Assembly (NCBI GenBank): GCA_003260025.2
Contig: QFZU02000071.1
Coordinates: 1 to 64,000 of the forward strand
Source of the DNA: Microbispora triticiradicis
GTDB lineage: Bacteria > Actinomycetota > Actinomycetes > Streptosporangiales > Streptosporangiaceae
Direction of reading: 5' to 3'
Length of the DNA stretch: 64,000 nucleotides
The translations under genes and the position numbers were made by a program. Below the pieces are notes generated by a model. The model was not told the DNA's origin. It did not search any database and saw only the letters and a program-made list of their open reading frames with translations. Every line of letters starts with the position of its first letter. Position 1 is the first letter of the stretch. This document shows positions 44,487-52,685 of the stretch, one piece after another.

Positions 44487-45005
44487 CTACTTCTGATTCG
44501 ACGGTCGAGGGCAGGCGTTCTGCGGGGGGACGGTGTACTTCGGGGGGTCGTCCATGTTCCTGCCGTACCCCTGGCCGGTCCAGTAGATTCCTAATACAGC
44601 CTTCGGCGCGCCCGCCGACAGGACGATCGGAAAGTCCGAGACGTACTTCTGACCATCGAGTGTTCTCCCCTGGACCACCAGCTGCCACGTCTCTTCGTAC
44701 GTGCCGGTGGCGGGTAGATGCACCGAGCGCTTCACTGTGGGCCTGTCTCCGGGCAGGAGGCACTGCCCCAGGGCGTCCTTCAGAAGAGCCTCACATGTCC
44801 CGACGCTGCGCGCGAACTTGGAGCAGAAGCCGGCGACGCCGCTCTTGCCGACTCCGGCGACGACTTTCTGAAGGACTGATTCCGCCATCTCCGGCGTGAA
44901 CACGACCGCAGGAGGTGGTTTCGGTTGCTCCGGCGCAAATGCGCAGCCGGCCATCAGCAGTGCGGCCACTACCGTTACCGCGATTCGACGCACGATCGGG
45001 AGCAT
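44487..45005 (-). CDS. putative lipoprotein
   Basis: 172 residues with a lipoprotein signal peptide: basic start LPIVRRIAV, hydrophobic core, lipobox LMAGC (Cys21). The mature part holds two more cysteines in the C-terminal half and no known domain. It follows the membrane-solenoid gene at 45061 on the same strand with a 55-bp gap and may be exported with that locus. Its last codons overlap the tRNA-like repeat, so its original C-terminus may have been replaced. Confidence 0.78.
   Translation of the reverse strand: MLPIVRRIAVTVVAALLMAGCAFAPEQPKPPPAVVFTPEMAESVLQKVVAGVGKSGVAGFCSKFARSVGTCEALLKDALGQCLLPGDRPTVKRSVHLPATGTYEETWQLVVQGRTLDGQKYVSDFPIVLSAGAPKAVLGIYWTGQGYGRNMDDPPKYTVPPQNACPRPSNQK
44489..44511 (+). 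other. diverged copy of a tRNA-Arg segment, candidate attachment-site scar
   Basis: ACTTCTGATTCGACGGTCG plus GGG-like bases match 20 of 23 positions of the tRNA-Arg(TCT) anticodon loop to variable loop (42418-42440), in the same orientation. This is the segment that tyrosine integrases commonly use as core site. The three mismatches suggest an old site. The 2.0 kb between the copies holds only small genes. Confidence 0.45.
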
Positions 45006-45060
45006 GTGCCTCCTTCGGGAATTTCTGGCCGTACACCATCGGCCTCTCTCGGATCTTTCT

Positions 45061-46959
45061 CTAGCCGGCCTCGGCCAGGAGGGCGCGGAGCGCCGGGTAG
45101 GTGATGGGCCGGGTCGGGCGGGTGCCCAGTTGGTCGAGGAGGACGCGGGAGCGGGAGAGCTCGGCCAGGTCGAAGATGGTGAGGGCCGGTGGGGCGGGGG
45201 CGGGAAGGGTGCGGAGCAGGAGGTCGGTCAGCGTACGGGCGAGGTGTTCGGTGGCGCTGCCGGTGGCGAGGCGGAGGCCGGCGTCGGCCAGGCCCGCGCG
45301 CAGGCGCTGCTGGAGGTGAAGTGCCTGGGTGAGGGTCGCGTAGGCGGCGGCCGGGTCGGTGACGCGCTGGGCGGTGCCGAGTTCGTAGAGCACGGTGAAC
45401 GCCTCCGCGTTGAAGCCGCCACGTTGGAGCAGGTCCGCGGCCTCGCTCAGCATGGCGGCGGCCTCGGTGGTCCGGCCGAGCAGCCACAGCCGCATCCCCG
45501 CCTCGGCCTGGGCGCCGGCCCGGCCGCCGGGCAGGTTGGACAGGATGATCCTCGGCGGGCGGGTGCCCTCGTCCACTGTGACGGTGTGCCCTCGGGTACG
45601 GGCGTCCAGCACCTCCAGGGAGGCGAGGGTCAGGCGGTACTGGCGGGCGGGGAAGGTGGGCATGCCCGCCGCTCGCTGCTCACGGTTGAGGACGTGGAAG
45701 TCCGTCCGGCCGATGACGTACAGGTGCCGGAGGGTCCGCATCGACGCGGCGCTTTCGAAGTCGCCGGTCAGGGTGGCGTACTCGGCGGCCAGCAGGAGCA
45801 GCGAGCAGCGCACGTACGGCACCAGGTCAGGCCGGCCGAGATGCCGGTGCAGCTCCGCCAGGGCGTGTTCCGGCACCACCGGCTGGGTTTCCTCGGCCCG
45901 GGCGCCGATGAGTTCCACGCACAGGTTGTTGGCGCTGAGGTTGTGCAGGTCGTGCTTGGTCCACAGCTCACGGACCCTGCGCTGGCTCGCCAGCGCCCGT
46001 TCCCGCTGACCGAGGCTCCCTTCGAGGTGGGCGCGGAACCTGACGAGGTGGGCCTCGGCGAGGTCCAGCTCACGCCGCTGGGCGGGCCCGGGGTCGGGTA
46101 GCGCGCGCGTCGCCTGCGCCAGCAGCTCCGACGCCGCGTCCAACCAGGCCTTGGCCGCCTGGCCCGGCCGTTTCTCGGCTTTCAGGAAGCGGGCCATCTC
46201 GGGATGCGGATCCTTGTCCTGGGCCGCGACCATGGCCTCGTCGCAGAGCGTGTGCACGAGGCCGAGACCGGGGCATGTCTTCCCGCGTACGTCCTCCTCG
46301 ATCCACAGTTCCGCCACCATGCGCCGGTAGGCGGGCGTGCCGCCGAAGTAGTGGTGTGCCTCGATCCTGCGGAAGCGCCAGAGTGGCGGGTGCTTGCTGA
46401 CGAACAGATGATGGAGTTGGGCGAGGAATTCGAAGAACACCAGCCAGGCGGCGAACTCGGCGATCCCGCGGTCCCCTGAGCCGATCCCGACGAGAAACGC
46501 CGTCCACCCTTTGCGTACGGCGAACCATTCGAAGACGGCGTAGATCGACCCCAGTATCGGAACCCGGGTGACGGCGGCGACGACGGGCAGGTGACCGTGC
46601 CCGGCCAGGAACAGCGCCAGGACGATCTCGTACCTGCCGAGCGACGAGTGCCGGTGCCAGAAGTCGACGATCGACGGCAGGAAGCCGGCCGCGTAGGCGT
46701 ACCAGACGAAGACCAGGGCGTAGACGATGCCCGTGCCGTCGCTCAGCAGCTTGCGGGCCCGTTCCCGCGGACTCAGCACGCGCGCCGACCAGACGTCGAG
46801 CCGGATCATCAACCCGATCAGCACCGCCGGGCCGATCAGGAGCACGGCGGGGACGGCCGAGCCGCTGTCCGCCGCCTTGAACCCCAGAAGTACGGCAAGC
46901 CAGGCGAACCATGGGTAGATCACGAGCGGCAGGCGCAACAGACCCATGCGGGACATCAT
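45061..46959 (-). CDS. membrane protein with TPR-like solenoid, CHAT-partner half
   Basis: 632 residues. Residues 1-190 carry about six hydrophobic helices (for example PWFAWLAVLLGF, AVPAVLLIGPAVLIGLMI, FAAWLVFFEFLAQLHHLF). Residues 230-600 form a helical TPR-like solenoid. It ends DLAELSRSRVLLDQLGTR ... LRALLAEAG, the linker that in fused TPR-CHAT proteins leads directly into the CHAT protease. Here the protein stops and the protease is encoded separately at 50569. Probably a membrane-anchored sensor arm. Confidence 0.75.
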   Translation of the reverse strand: MMSRMGLLRLPLVIYPWFAWLAVLLGFKAADSGSAVPAVLLIGPAVLIGLMIRLDVWSARVLSPRERARKLLSDGTGIVYALVFVWYAYAAGFLPSIVDFWHRHSSLGRYEIVLALFLAGHGHLPVVAAVTRVPILGSIYAVFEWFAVRKGWTAFLVGIGSGDRGIAEFAAWLVFFEFLAQLHHLFVSKHPPLWRFRRIEAHHYFGGTPAYRRMVAELWIEEDVRGKTCPGLGLVHTLCDEAMVAAQDKDPHPEMARFLKAEKRPGQAAKAWLDAASELLAQATRALPDPGPAQRRELDLAEAHLVRFRAHLEGSLGQRERALASQRRVRELWTKHDLHNLSANNLCVELIGARAEETQPVVPEHALAELHRHLGRPDLVPYVRCSLLLLAAEYATLTGDFESAASMRTLRHLYVIGRTDFHVLNREQRAAGMPTFPARQYRLTLASLEVLDARTRGHTVTVDEGTRPPRIILSNLPGGRAGAQAEAGMRLWLLGRTTEAAAMLSEAADLLQRGGFNAEAFTVLYELGTAQRVTDPAAAYATLTQALHLQQRLRAGLADAGLRLATGSATEHLARTLTDLLLRTLPAPAPPALTIFDLAELSRSRVLLDQLGTRPTRPITYPALRALLAEAG

Positions 46960-47029
46960 TGGGGAATGCCGGGCGAGGTGTGGCGAATTTCGTCAACTGA
47001 CTGTGGCCAGGCGCCTACCCGGTCAGACT

Positions 47030-48652
47030 GTGCGGGTGCTGTTGTCGCCGGGCCAGCTCGGCCTCGGAATCGCCGTGCTCGGATTCGCCTGCTACCGGGT
47101 GGAGCGGCGCATCCGGCTGCGCAGACGCGGTGACTGGCGGGCGGTGTTCGAGGAGATCGCCGAGGTCCCCGGCGGCCTCGACGCGCGGCGGGCCCTCCTG
47201 TCCCTGCTGCACACCTTCGCCGGGGCCGTGCTCGTCTCACTCCACCTGCCCGGCCCCGCCCTGGCCGTGTTCGGCCTGGCCATGGGGCTGGCGGGCTGGC
47301 CGGAGGCGGCGTGCGGCGCGGCCGTCGCCGTCGTGCTCCTGAGGCTTGGGTACGAGCCGCTGGTCTGGGCCGCCCTGCCCATGCTGGCGGGGTACGGGAC
47401 ACGCCTGGCGCACTTCCTGCCGGAGCGGTGGCGGCCTCCAGAGCGGCGGCTCGCCCAGATCTCCCGGTTCGGCCCGTTCATCCGGCCGCCGCTGCCGATC
47501 GACCGGTTCTGGTCCATCGCCATGATGCTCACGACCGTGGCGCCCATGGTGGCGTCCGCCGTTCAAACCTGGTGGGACTGGGCGCTGCCGGCGTGCGCGT
47601 CGGCGCTCGCCGTGCAGATGGGCCTGCTCGACAGGGCGGTACGGCACGAGCACCGCGTGAGCATCCGGGTCCACCGGTTCGTCATGGCGTCCGGCAACGC
47701 GGTGGCGATGCTGGTGGCGGCGGGACCGGTGGGCGGCTGGTTCGCCGCGCGGTGGTCGGAGACCGGGTTCCTCACCGGCTGGCTCGGCGGCGCGCTGATC
47801 TGCGCGGTCGTGTTCGCGATCAGGTTCGTCTGGCCGGGGCGGCTGCGGGTGATGACCGCGCACTGGTTGTTCCCGTTCTGGGCGGTGGCGGTGTTCCACC
47901 CCACGCCCGGCGCGGTGGCCGCGCTGGCGCCGCTGCTGCTCGCCGAGACGTGCGTCGCGGCCCTCGCCGACCGCCCGATCGCCGCGAGGCTGACCGACCG
48001 TTACGCGGCTTTCATGATCCAGCTGAAGCCGGAGAACCGGATGAACGTGCTCGGCCCGTGGCTGTACGACGGGTTCCTGCGCGAGCCCGGCACCGCCGAC
48101 TTCGGGCTGGTCAGGCGGTACCTCGGCATGGCCGTACACGCCTCGCGCGGTGGGTTCGTCGCGGGTCAGAGCACGATCGCGAACAGGGATCCCGAGCTCA
48201 AGCAGCCGGTGGACGGCCTGCGCTGGATCGCTCTGGCCACGCAGGCGCTCTGGCTGGTGGACGAGGAGGTCACCCCGCGCGTCCCGGTGGACCTGCGGGA
48301 ACCGCTGACCCGCGCCCGGTCGACGATCGAGGCCGAACTGGTTCTCACGAAGGCCCTCGTGCTGACCTTCGGCCTGGAGTGGAACGACGCGCTGCGCGAA
48401 TGGCGCGAGGCCGCCGTCAGGTACCGGTCGCTCGGCCTGCGCGCCGAGGAGGCCGCGTGCCGTGCCGGTACGGCCGACGTGCTGGGCTGGCTGGGACGTG
48501 CCGAGGACGCCCTGCGCGAGCGGGCGCGCATCCCCTCCGACGCTCCCGAGCCCGGCTGGGCCCTGCTGGACGAAAGGGTACGCGACGGCCTCCGTGTGCT
48601 GTCAGCCGACCGGCAGGACCAGGCGGACCGGCCCCGCGTCGAGGCCGCGTGA
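47030..48652 (+). CDS. multi-pass membrane protein with C-terminal helical domain
   Basis: 540 residues from a GTG. The first about 310 residues contain eight or so hydrophobic segments (GQLGLGIAVLGFACY, VWAALPMLAGYG, VAMLVAAGPVGGWFAA, MTAHWLFPFWAVAV). The C-terminal about 220 residues are helical with TPR-like spacing (WNDALREWREAAVRYRSLGLRAEEAACRAG). The layout is like that of the divergent gene at 45061, so they may be distant paralogues. The start is uncertain; an ATG at 46946 would overlap that gene. The 3' end overlaps the convergent gene by 51 bp. Confidence 0.72.
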   Translation: MRVLLSPGQLGLGIAVLGFACYRVERRIRLRRRGDWRAVFEEIAEVPGGLDARRALLSLLHTFAGAVLVSLHLPGPALAVFGLAMGLAGWPEAACGAAVAVVLLRLGYEPLVWAALPMLAGYGTRLAHFLPERWRPPERRLAQISRFGPFIRPPLPIDRFWSIAMMLTTVAPMVASAVQTWWDWALPACASALAVQMGLLDRAVRHEHRVSIRVHRFVMASGNAVAMLVAAGPVGGWFAARWSETGFLTGWLGGALICAVVFAIRFVWPGRLRVMTAHWLFPFWAVAVFHPTPGAVAALAPLLLAETCVAALADRPIAARLTDRYAAFMIQLKPENRMNVLGPWLYDGFLREPGTADFGLVRRYLGMAVHASRGGFVAGQSTIANRDPELKQPVDGLRWIALATQALWLVDEEVTPRVPVDLREPLTRARSTIEAELVLTKALVLTFGLEWNDALREWREAAVRYRSLGLRAEEAACRAGTADVLGWLGRAEDALRERARIPSDAPEPGWALLDERVRDGLRVLSADRQDQADRPRVEAA

Positions 48653-50050
48653 CAACGCGTCGAGATCGGCGGCGGGCACGGCGACGACAAGGGTGTCCTT
48701 GTCCGGGACGTCCAGTGCGAGCAGGCCGCCGAACATCCCCTTCGCCGTACGGAGGCTCACCACCTGGCCACGCTGGACCCGTACGGCGGCGACCGGCACG
48801 GTCGTCGCGACCCTGCCCGTCAGGGCCGCACCCAGCGGAGGGCCGAGGTCGGACGGCGCCCCGCCCTTCGCCACCGGCGTCACCGTGTAGCGCCCGCTGA
48901 GCCGGCCCGCCCCCTCGCCCTCCAGGTCGGCCGGCACCAGAACGTGGAACGCCGGAAGGTCCCGCGTCGCGCGGATCTCCCCGTCGGGGCCCAGCGCCGG
49001 TGCCGTGGCGGCCGCGCCCACTCCGGCGAGCACGACCACGCCCGCGAGCGACGACCGGACCGGAAACGCCCGTCCCGTACGGACCGGGGCGGCCGCTACG
49101 GGGAGGGCCTTCACAGGCGCCGGGTCGCCCGAGGTCACCAGCCTGGCCGGTTCGGGGGAAGGCGCAGAAGACGCCGGATAGCGGAGGGCCGGGATCCGGT
49201 CGTAGTCGGGGGCGCCCCGATACCAGAGCTTGCCGAGTTGTTCCCATTGGGCGCGTTCCTGGGCGGGGCTTTCCGGCAGGCGCAGCCGCATCGCCTCAAG
49301 CAGCAGGAACCGGTGCACGTCGAACGCCGAGCGGATCAGCTGGGCGTACGGCCGGGCGGCCCGGACGGCCCCGCGGTAGCCGAGGATCGCGACGAGAGCC
49401 CCGCCCCACACGCAGCACACGGCCCCGGCGCCCGGCAGGACCAGCACGGCGAGTGTCCCGCCCACGACGGCGAAGGCTCCCCCCAGGAAGCTGATCATCA
49501 CCGCCGTCTCCATGGCCGCGGCGGCCTGGGCGAACGACGCGAGGAACGGGTCCGGCAGGACGGTGTAGAGCCGGGGCCAGACGGTCGTCGCGTCCATCCC
49601 GTACCGGTCGCCGTGTTCCTCGGCGGCACGCAGCACGTTGCCGAGCCGGGTCGGCAGGGTCCGCTGTGCCGTACGCGGATATCCGAGGAAGAGGTCGGCG
49701 TCGGCCGCGCGCCGCACGCTCTGCGCGGCGAGATGCCGGGCCAGCAGCGCCCTCCGCAGCGGACGGAGCAGGGGCGAATCCGGCCAGTGGCCTTCGTACC
49801 AGCGGACCAGGCCCGGGCGGGCGACCGCGAGAAGTTGCCCGGCGAGTACGGTGACCAGCACCGCTCCGAGCACGAGCAGGATCCGGGTCTCCCCGGCGAG
49901 GCCGTTCCACCAGGTCAGCGTCCTCCCCCAGCCCGTCCCCGACACGGCCACCGTGACCAGCGCCGCGAGGAACGCCGTCAGCGGCATCCAGACCGAGGTG
50001 AGCTGCCGCCGGTCGAGGAAGGCGACGGCGCCGTCGAACAGCCCGCTCAC
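48602..50050 (-). CDS. membrane protein with C-terminal SAF-like domain
   Basis: 482 residues. Two hydrophobic helices near the N-terminus (MPLTAFLAALVTVAV, ILLVLGAVLVTVLAG), two around 180-225 (FLGGAFAVVGGTLAVLVL) and one at about 327-347 (LAGVVVLAGVGAAA). The C-terminal 130 residues begin IRATRDLPAFHVLVPADL, a SAF-domain style opening, so an exposed beta-clip domain is likely. It ends the CHAT-CBS operon (4-bp gap to the CBS gene). No enzyme motif. Confidence 0.68.
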   Translation of the reverse strand: MSGLFDGAVAFLDRRQLTSVWMPLTAFLAALVTVAVSGTGWGRTLTWWNGLAGETRILLVLGAVLVTVLAGQLLAVARPGLVRWYEGHWPDSPLLRPLRRALLARHLAAQSVRRAADADLFLGYPRTAQRTLPTRLGNVLRAAEEHGDRYGMDATTVWPRLYTVLPDPFLASFAQAAAAMETAVMISFLGGAFAVVGGTLAVLVLPGAGAVCCVWGGALVAILGYRGAVRAARPYAQLIRSAFDVHRFLLLEAMRLRLPESPAQERAQWEQLGKLWYRGAPDYDRIPALRYPASSAPSPEPARLVTSGDPAPVKALPVAAAPVRTGRAFPVRSSLAGVVVLAGVGAAATAPALGPDGEIRATRDLPAFHVLVPADLEGEGAGRLSGRYTVTPVAKGGAPSDLGPPLGAALTGRVATTVPVAAVRVQRGQVVSLRTAKGMFGGLLALDVPDKDTLVVAVPAADLDALSRGLDAGPVRLVLPVG

Positions 50051-50053
50051 CCG

Positions 50054-50557
50054 TCATTCCGTCCCGGAGTCGACGAGCCGATGCCCCTGGCCGCCGGGGC
50101 ACGGAATCTCGGCTATCGGGTACTCGTCCACTTCCGCCACGGTTCCGCAGACCTGGCACCTGACCCTGACCAGCCCTATCCGCGCCTCGGGCGTGCCGTA
50201 CAGCTCCCAGTCGCCGTCCAGGACGGTGCCGATGGCGTCCCCGTCCTCCTCCAGGGCCCTGCGCAGTTCCGTCCTGATCAGCGCGGCGTCCAGCAGCCCG
50301 ATCAGGCGCCCGTCCTCGACGACGAGCACGGCCGGCAGACCGTTGTTGATGAGTTCGAGTACGCCGGGTAGCGCCGAGAGCCCGCTCACCGGCGCGTCCG
50401 GGCCGATCTCCACCGCGAGCCCGCGTCCGGCCGGTCCCACCACCCAGCGGGGCCGTCCCGTGTCGTCGAGCACGACGAGCGTGCCGTCGGCACGATCGGG
50501 CGCCTCCTCCACCGTGATCGTGTAGCCGGTGGCCATGAGCTCAGCCGCCGTCCGCAT
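50054..50557 (-). CDS. CBS-domain protein with C-terminal zinc-ribbon-like motif
   Basis: 167 residues from ATG after an excellent GGAAGGAG site. A CBS-like pair (TLVVLDDTGRPRWVVG near 26-41; GLPAVLVVEDGRLIGLLDAA near 73-92) suggests nucleotide sensing. The C-terminus has CQVCG and a later Cys-Pro-Gly-Gly and His, resembling a zinc ribbon. It sits between the CHAT protease (11-bp gap) and the SAF-like membrane protein, so it may be the regulatory subunit of the set (inference). Confidence 0.72.
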   Translation of the reverse strand: MRTAAELMATGYTITVEEAPDRADGTLVVLDDTGRPRWVVGPAGRGLAVEIGPDAPVSGLSALPGVLELINNGLPAVLVVEDGRLIGLLDAALIRTELRRALEEDGDAIGTVLDGDWELYGTPEARIGLVRVRCQVCGTVAEVDEYPIAEIPCPGGQGHRLVDSGTE

Positions 50558-50568
50558 GCCGCTCCTTC

Positions 50569-51792
50569 CTAGTACCAGTCGCCGATGAGCACGAAAGCCG
50601 CCCAATAGTACGGATGCGCGTAGACGGCGCGGCCCAGATTCGGTGGTTCCGAGCCCGCGTGCAGCAACGCCCACTGCCTGATCGTCTGAGCACTTCTCCG
50701 TACGGCGGGCTCACCGACCGTTTCGAGAGCCGCGTCGCAGGCCGCGACCGCCCTGCCGAAGTCGGCGGCCATCAGCCGGATCCGGGCCTCGGCGATCAGG
50801 AGCCGGGCCGCGGCCGGAGCCGGCAGCAGCGGCGCGACCGATTCGAGATAGGCCAGCACGTCCCCCGCGGTCGTCACACGCAGCCGTTCCTGGGCGGCAC
50901 GGAGCGCGTCGATGGCGCGCTCGCCCGCGACCAGCCGCTCGTAGAAATGCCGGAAGAGCATCGTGGTCGCCAGCTCGTCGACCGTCCACAGGCTGACCAG
51001 CACGGCGGGCGCGCCCGCGTGCAGCACCGAGCGGACCAGGCCGAGCAGTTCGTCGCCAGGCCGGGCCGCGGCGACGCCGGTCCGGCATGCGGCCAGCACA
51101 ACCAGCGTCCTGGACAGTTTGAGCCTGAGAAACCGCTCGGCGGTGAACAGGCCGTCGGCGAGTACGACGCCCGAACGCATCGGAGCCGCCGCGTCGAACA
51201 CACCGTGCGCGCACACATGCAGGATGTCGGCCGAGCCGACCCTGCGAACCAGTTCACCGCTGACCGCGCTCTCACCGGCAAGGGTCTCGGTCTTGAACAG
51301 GCCGGTGAGCAGCTCCGCCTGGGCGGGCCCCAACATCAGCTCGGCCCCTCCCGGGGGGTCGGCGACGACGAGTGCCCGCTGCCGGCGGCCACCCCTGTTG
51401 CCCCGGCAGTACCGCAACACCGACGCGCTCGGCGCATAGGCGACGGAGTGCCCTGCCAGCTCAGAGCCGACAGCGTGCAGCGGAACCCGGTGCAGCGCGT
51501 CATGCGGAATCAGCCACACCCGGTCACCCGGCCCCAGCCGGTTGGCGACCGGTTCGACCAGATCGGTGAGGAGCGGATCCGCCAGCAGCTCCGTCACCCG
51601 GCCCAGCGCCTCCGGCCGCCGGGGCGCCGACTCCAGCATCCCCGTCAGCTCGGCCACGTGCGCCCGTACGTCGCGCAGCGTGTGCGGCACCGCCACCAGC
51701 TCGGGCTCCGGATCGTCCGGATTGGCGATCATGATGACCGTTTGGCTCTCGGTCAGGAAGTACTCCGCCAGAAGCATCCGGCCCTCGGTCAC
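50569..51792 (-). CDS. CHAT domain protease
   Basis: 407 residues. The caspase-like CHAT dyad is intact: His196 in LHVCAHGVFD and Cys236 in VVLAACRTGV. The flanking VWLIPHDALHRVPLHAV and LVSLWTVDELATT segments are also typical. The GTG start has GGGAG five bases upstream and an in-frame stop lies shortly before it, so it is not 5'-extended here. It begins at the CHAT strand (MLLAEYFLTESQTVIM), lacking the TPR half normally fused. It is the first gene of a three-gene operon. Confidence 0.88.
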   Translation of the reverse strand: MTEGRMLLAEYFLTESQTVIMIANPDDPEPELVAVPHTLRDVRAHVAELTGMLESAPRRPEALGRVTELLADPLLTDLVEPVANRLGPGDRVWLIPHDALHRVPLHAVGSELAGHSVAYAPSASVLRYCRGNRGGRRQRALVVADPPGGAELMLGPAQAELLTGLFKTETLAGESAVSGELVRRVGSADILHVCAHGVFDAAAPMRSGVVLADGLFTAERFLRLKLSRTLVVLAACRTGVAAARPGDELLGLVRSVLHAGAPAVLVSLWTVDELATTMLFRHFYERLVAGERAIDALRAAQERLRVTTAGDVLAYLESVAPLLPAPAAARLLIAEARIRLMAADFGRAVAACDAALETVGEPAVRRSAQTIRQWALLHAGSEPPNLGRAVYAHPYYWAAFVLIGDWY

Positions 51793-51941
51793 GCGCGTTC
51801 TCCCGGCTTGACGGAACGTACATCCTCATCTGCGGAGCCTTTCCATCATTCCGGCCCATGGTCCGCGATGAAGGCATTTCCACCACTCCGCCGGTGAGTA
51901 CGACCGCCTGTCACGGGCCTGCACGTCACCACCGCGCAGGG

Positions 51942-52493
51942 TCAGCGCGCCTGTGGGGTGCCGACGCCTCGCAGCAGCGTGTCGACCACGACGTCGGCGG
52001 CCTGCGCGGCGCTCAACTCGGACAGCTCCTCGGCGGCCTGCTCCAGCAGCGGCGGCAGGACCGCGGCCACCCAGCCGGGCGGCAGGTCGGAGCGCAGCAG
52101 GCCCTCGTCGGCGGCGCGCCGCAGGAAGGCGTCGACCTCGTCGATCAGGCGGCGGCGGCGCTCGCGAATCGTCACGTCGCGAAGCATGCGGCTCGTTTCC
52201 ACGGGCCACTTGCGGTTGGCGGCGATGATGCCCTCGACGTAGCGATGCAGTGCGACCGCGACCGGGGCCTCGCGTAGCCTGGCGGCCTCGATGGCCTTCT
52301 CGACCGCGTCGTAGCGTGCCCCGTAGACGGCGGCCATGAGGTCCTCACGGGAGGCGAAGCGGCGGTAGACGGTACGGCGGTCCACTCCTGCCGCAGCGGC
52401 GATGGCGGCGATGGTCGCCGACGGGTCGTCGGCGAGCATGCGGGCGCCCGTGCTCAGGACCCGTTCCAGGTTACGTGTCGCGTCTACTCTCAC
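51942..52493 (-). CDS. TetR-family regulator
   Basis: 183 residues. The N-terminal HTH is TIAAIAAAAGVDRRTVYRRF and the remainder is a helical ligand-binding domain. It is divergent from the SDR gene. An inverted repeat begins five bases upstream of its start codon and a second matching one lies before the SDR gene, so it very likely represses itself and the SDR. Confidence 0.92.
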   Translation of the reverse strand: MRVDATRNLERVLSTGARMLADDPSATIAAIAAAAGVDRRTVYRRFASREDLMAAVYGARYDAVEKAIEAARLREAPVAVALHRYVEGIIAANRKWPVETSRMLRDVTIRERRRRLIDEVDAFLRRAADEGLLRSDLPPGWVAAVLPPLLEQAAEELSELSAAQAADVVVDTLLRGVGTPQAR

Positions 52494-52497
52494 CCGC

Positions 52498-52525
52498 CTA
52501 AGTGTTACACCTGTGAGGCACTTAG
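52498..52525. promoter_or_regulatory. TetR operator 1
   Basis: CTAAGTG, 14 bases, CACTTAG: a perfect 7-bp inverted repeat directly before the TetR start. Half-sites and the inner TACA...TGAG bases match operator 2. Confidence 0.75.
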
Positions 52526-52636
52526 AGTGCCGGACCGCGCAGCCGTGCGCCAGGTCGTCTTCACCGGCCCGGGGTCAGCGGCCTCTCTGAAGCACATGAA
52601 GAGGTTCCTGCCCCATCGACGCGGACATTGCTCCAA

Positions 52637-52662
52637 TAAGTGCTACATTGATGAGACACTTA
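52637..52662. promoter_or_regulatory. TetR operator 2
   Basis: TAAGTG, 14 bases, CACTTA, 24 bp upstream of the SDR start codon. It has the same half-sites and the same spacing as operator 1, 138 bp centre to centre. It is placed to block SDR transcription. Confidence 0.75.
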
Positions 52663-52685
52663 GATCGACCGCGGAGGAAACACCC

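Noticed and set aside
41292-45005. Complete integrative and conjugative element
   Set aside because: No excisionase, FtsK/relaxase, replication or transfer gene; only an integrase and small genes, so at most a remnant.
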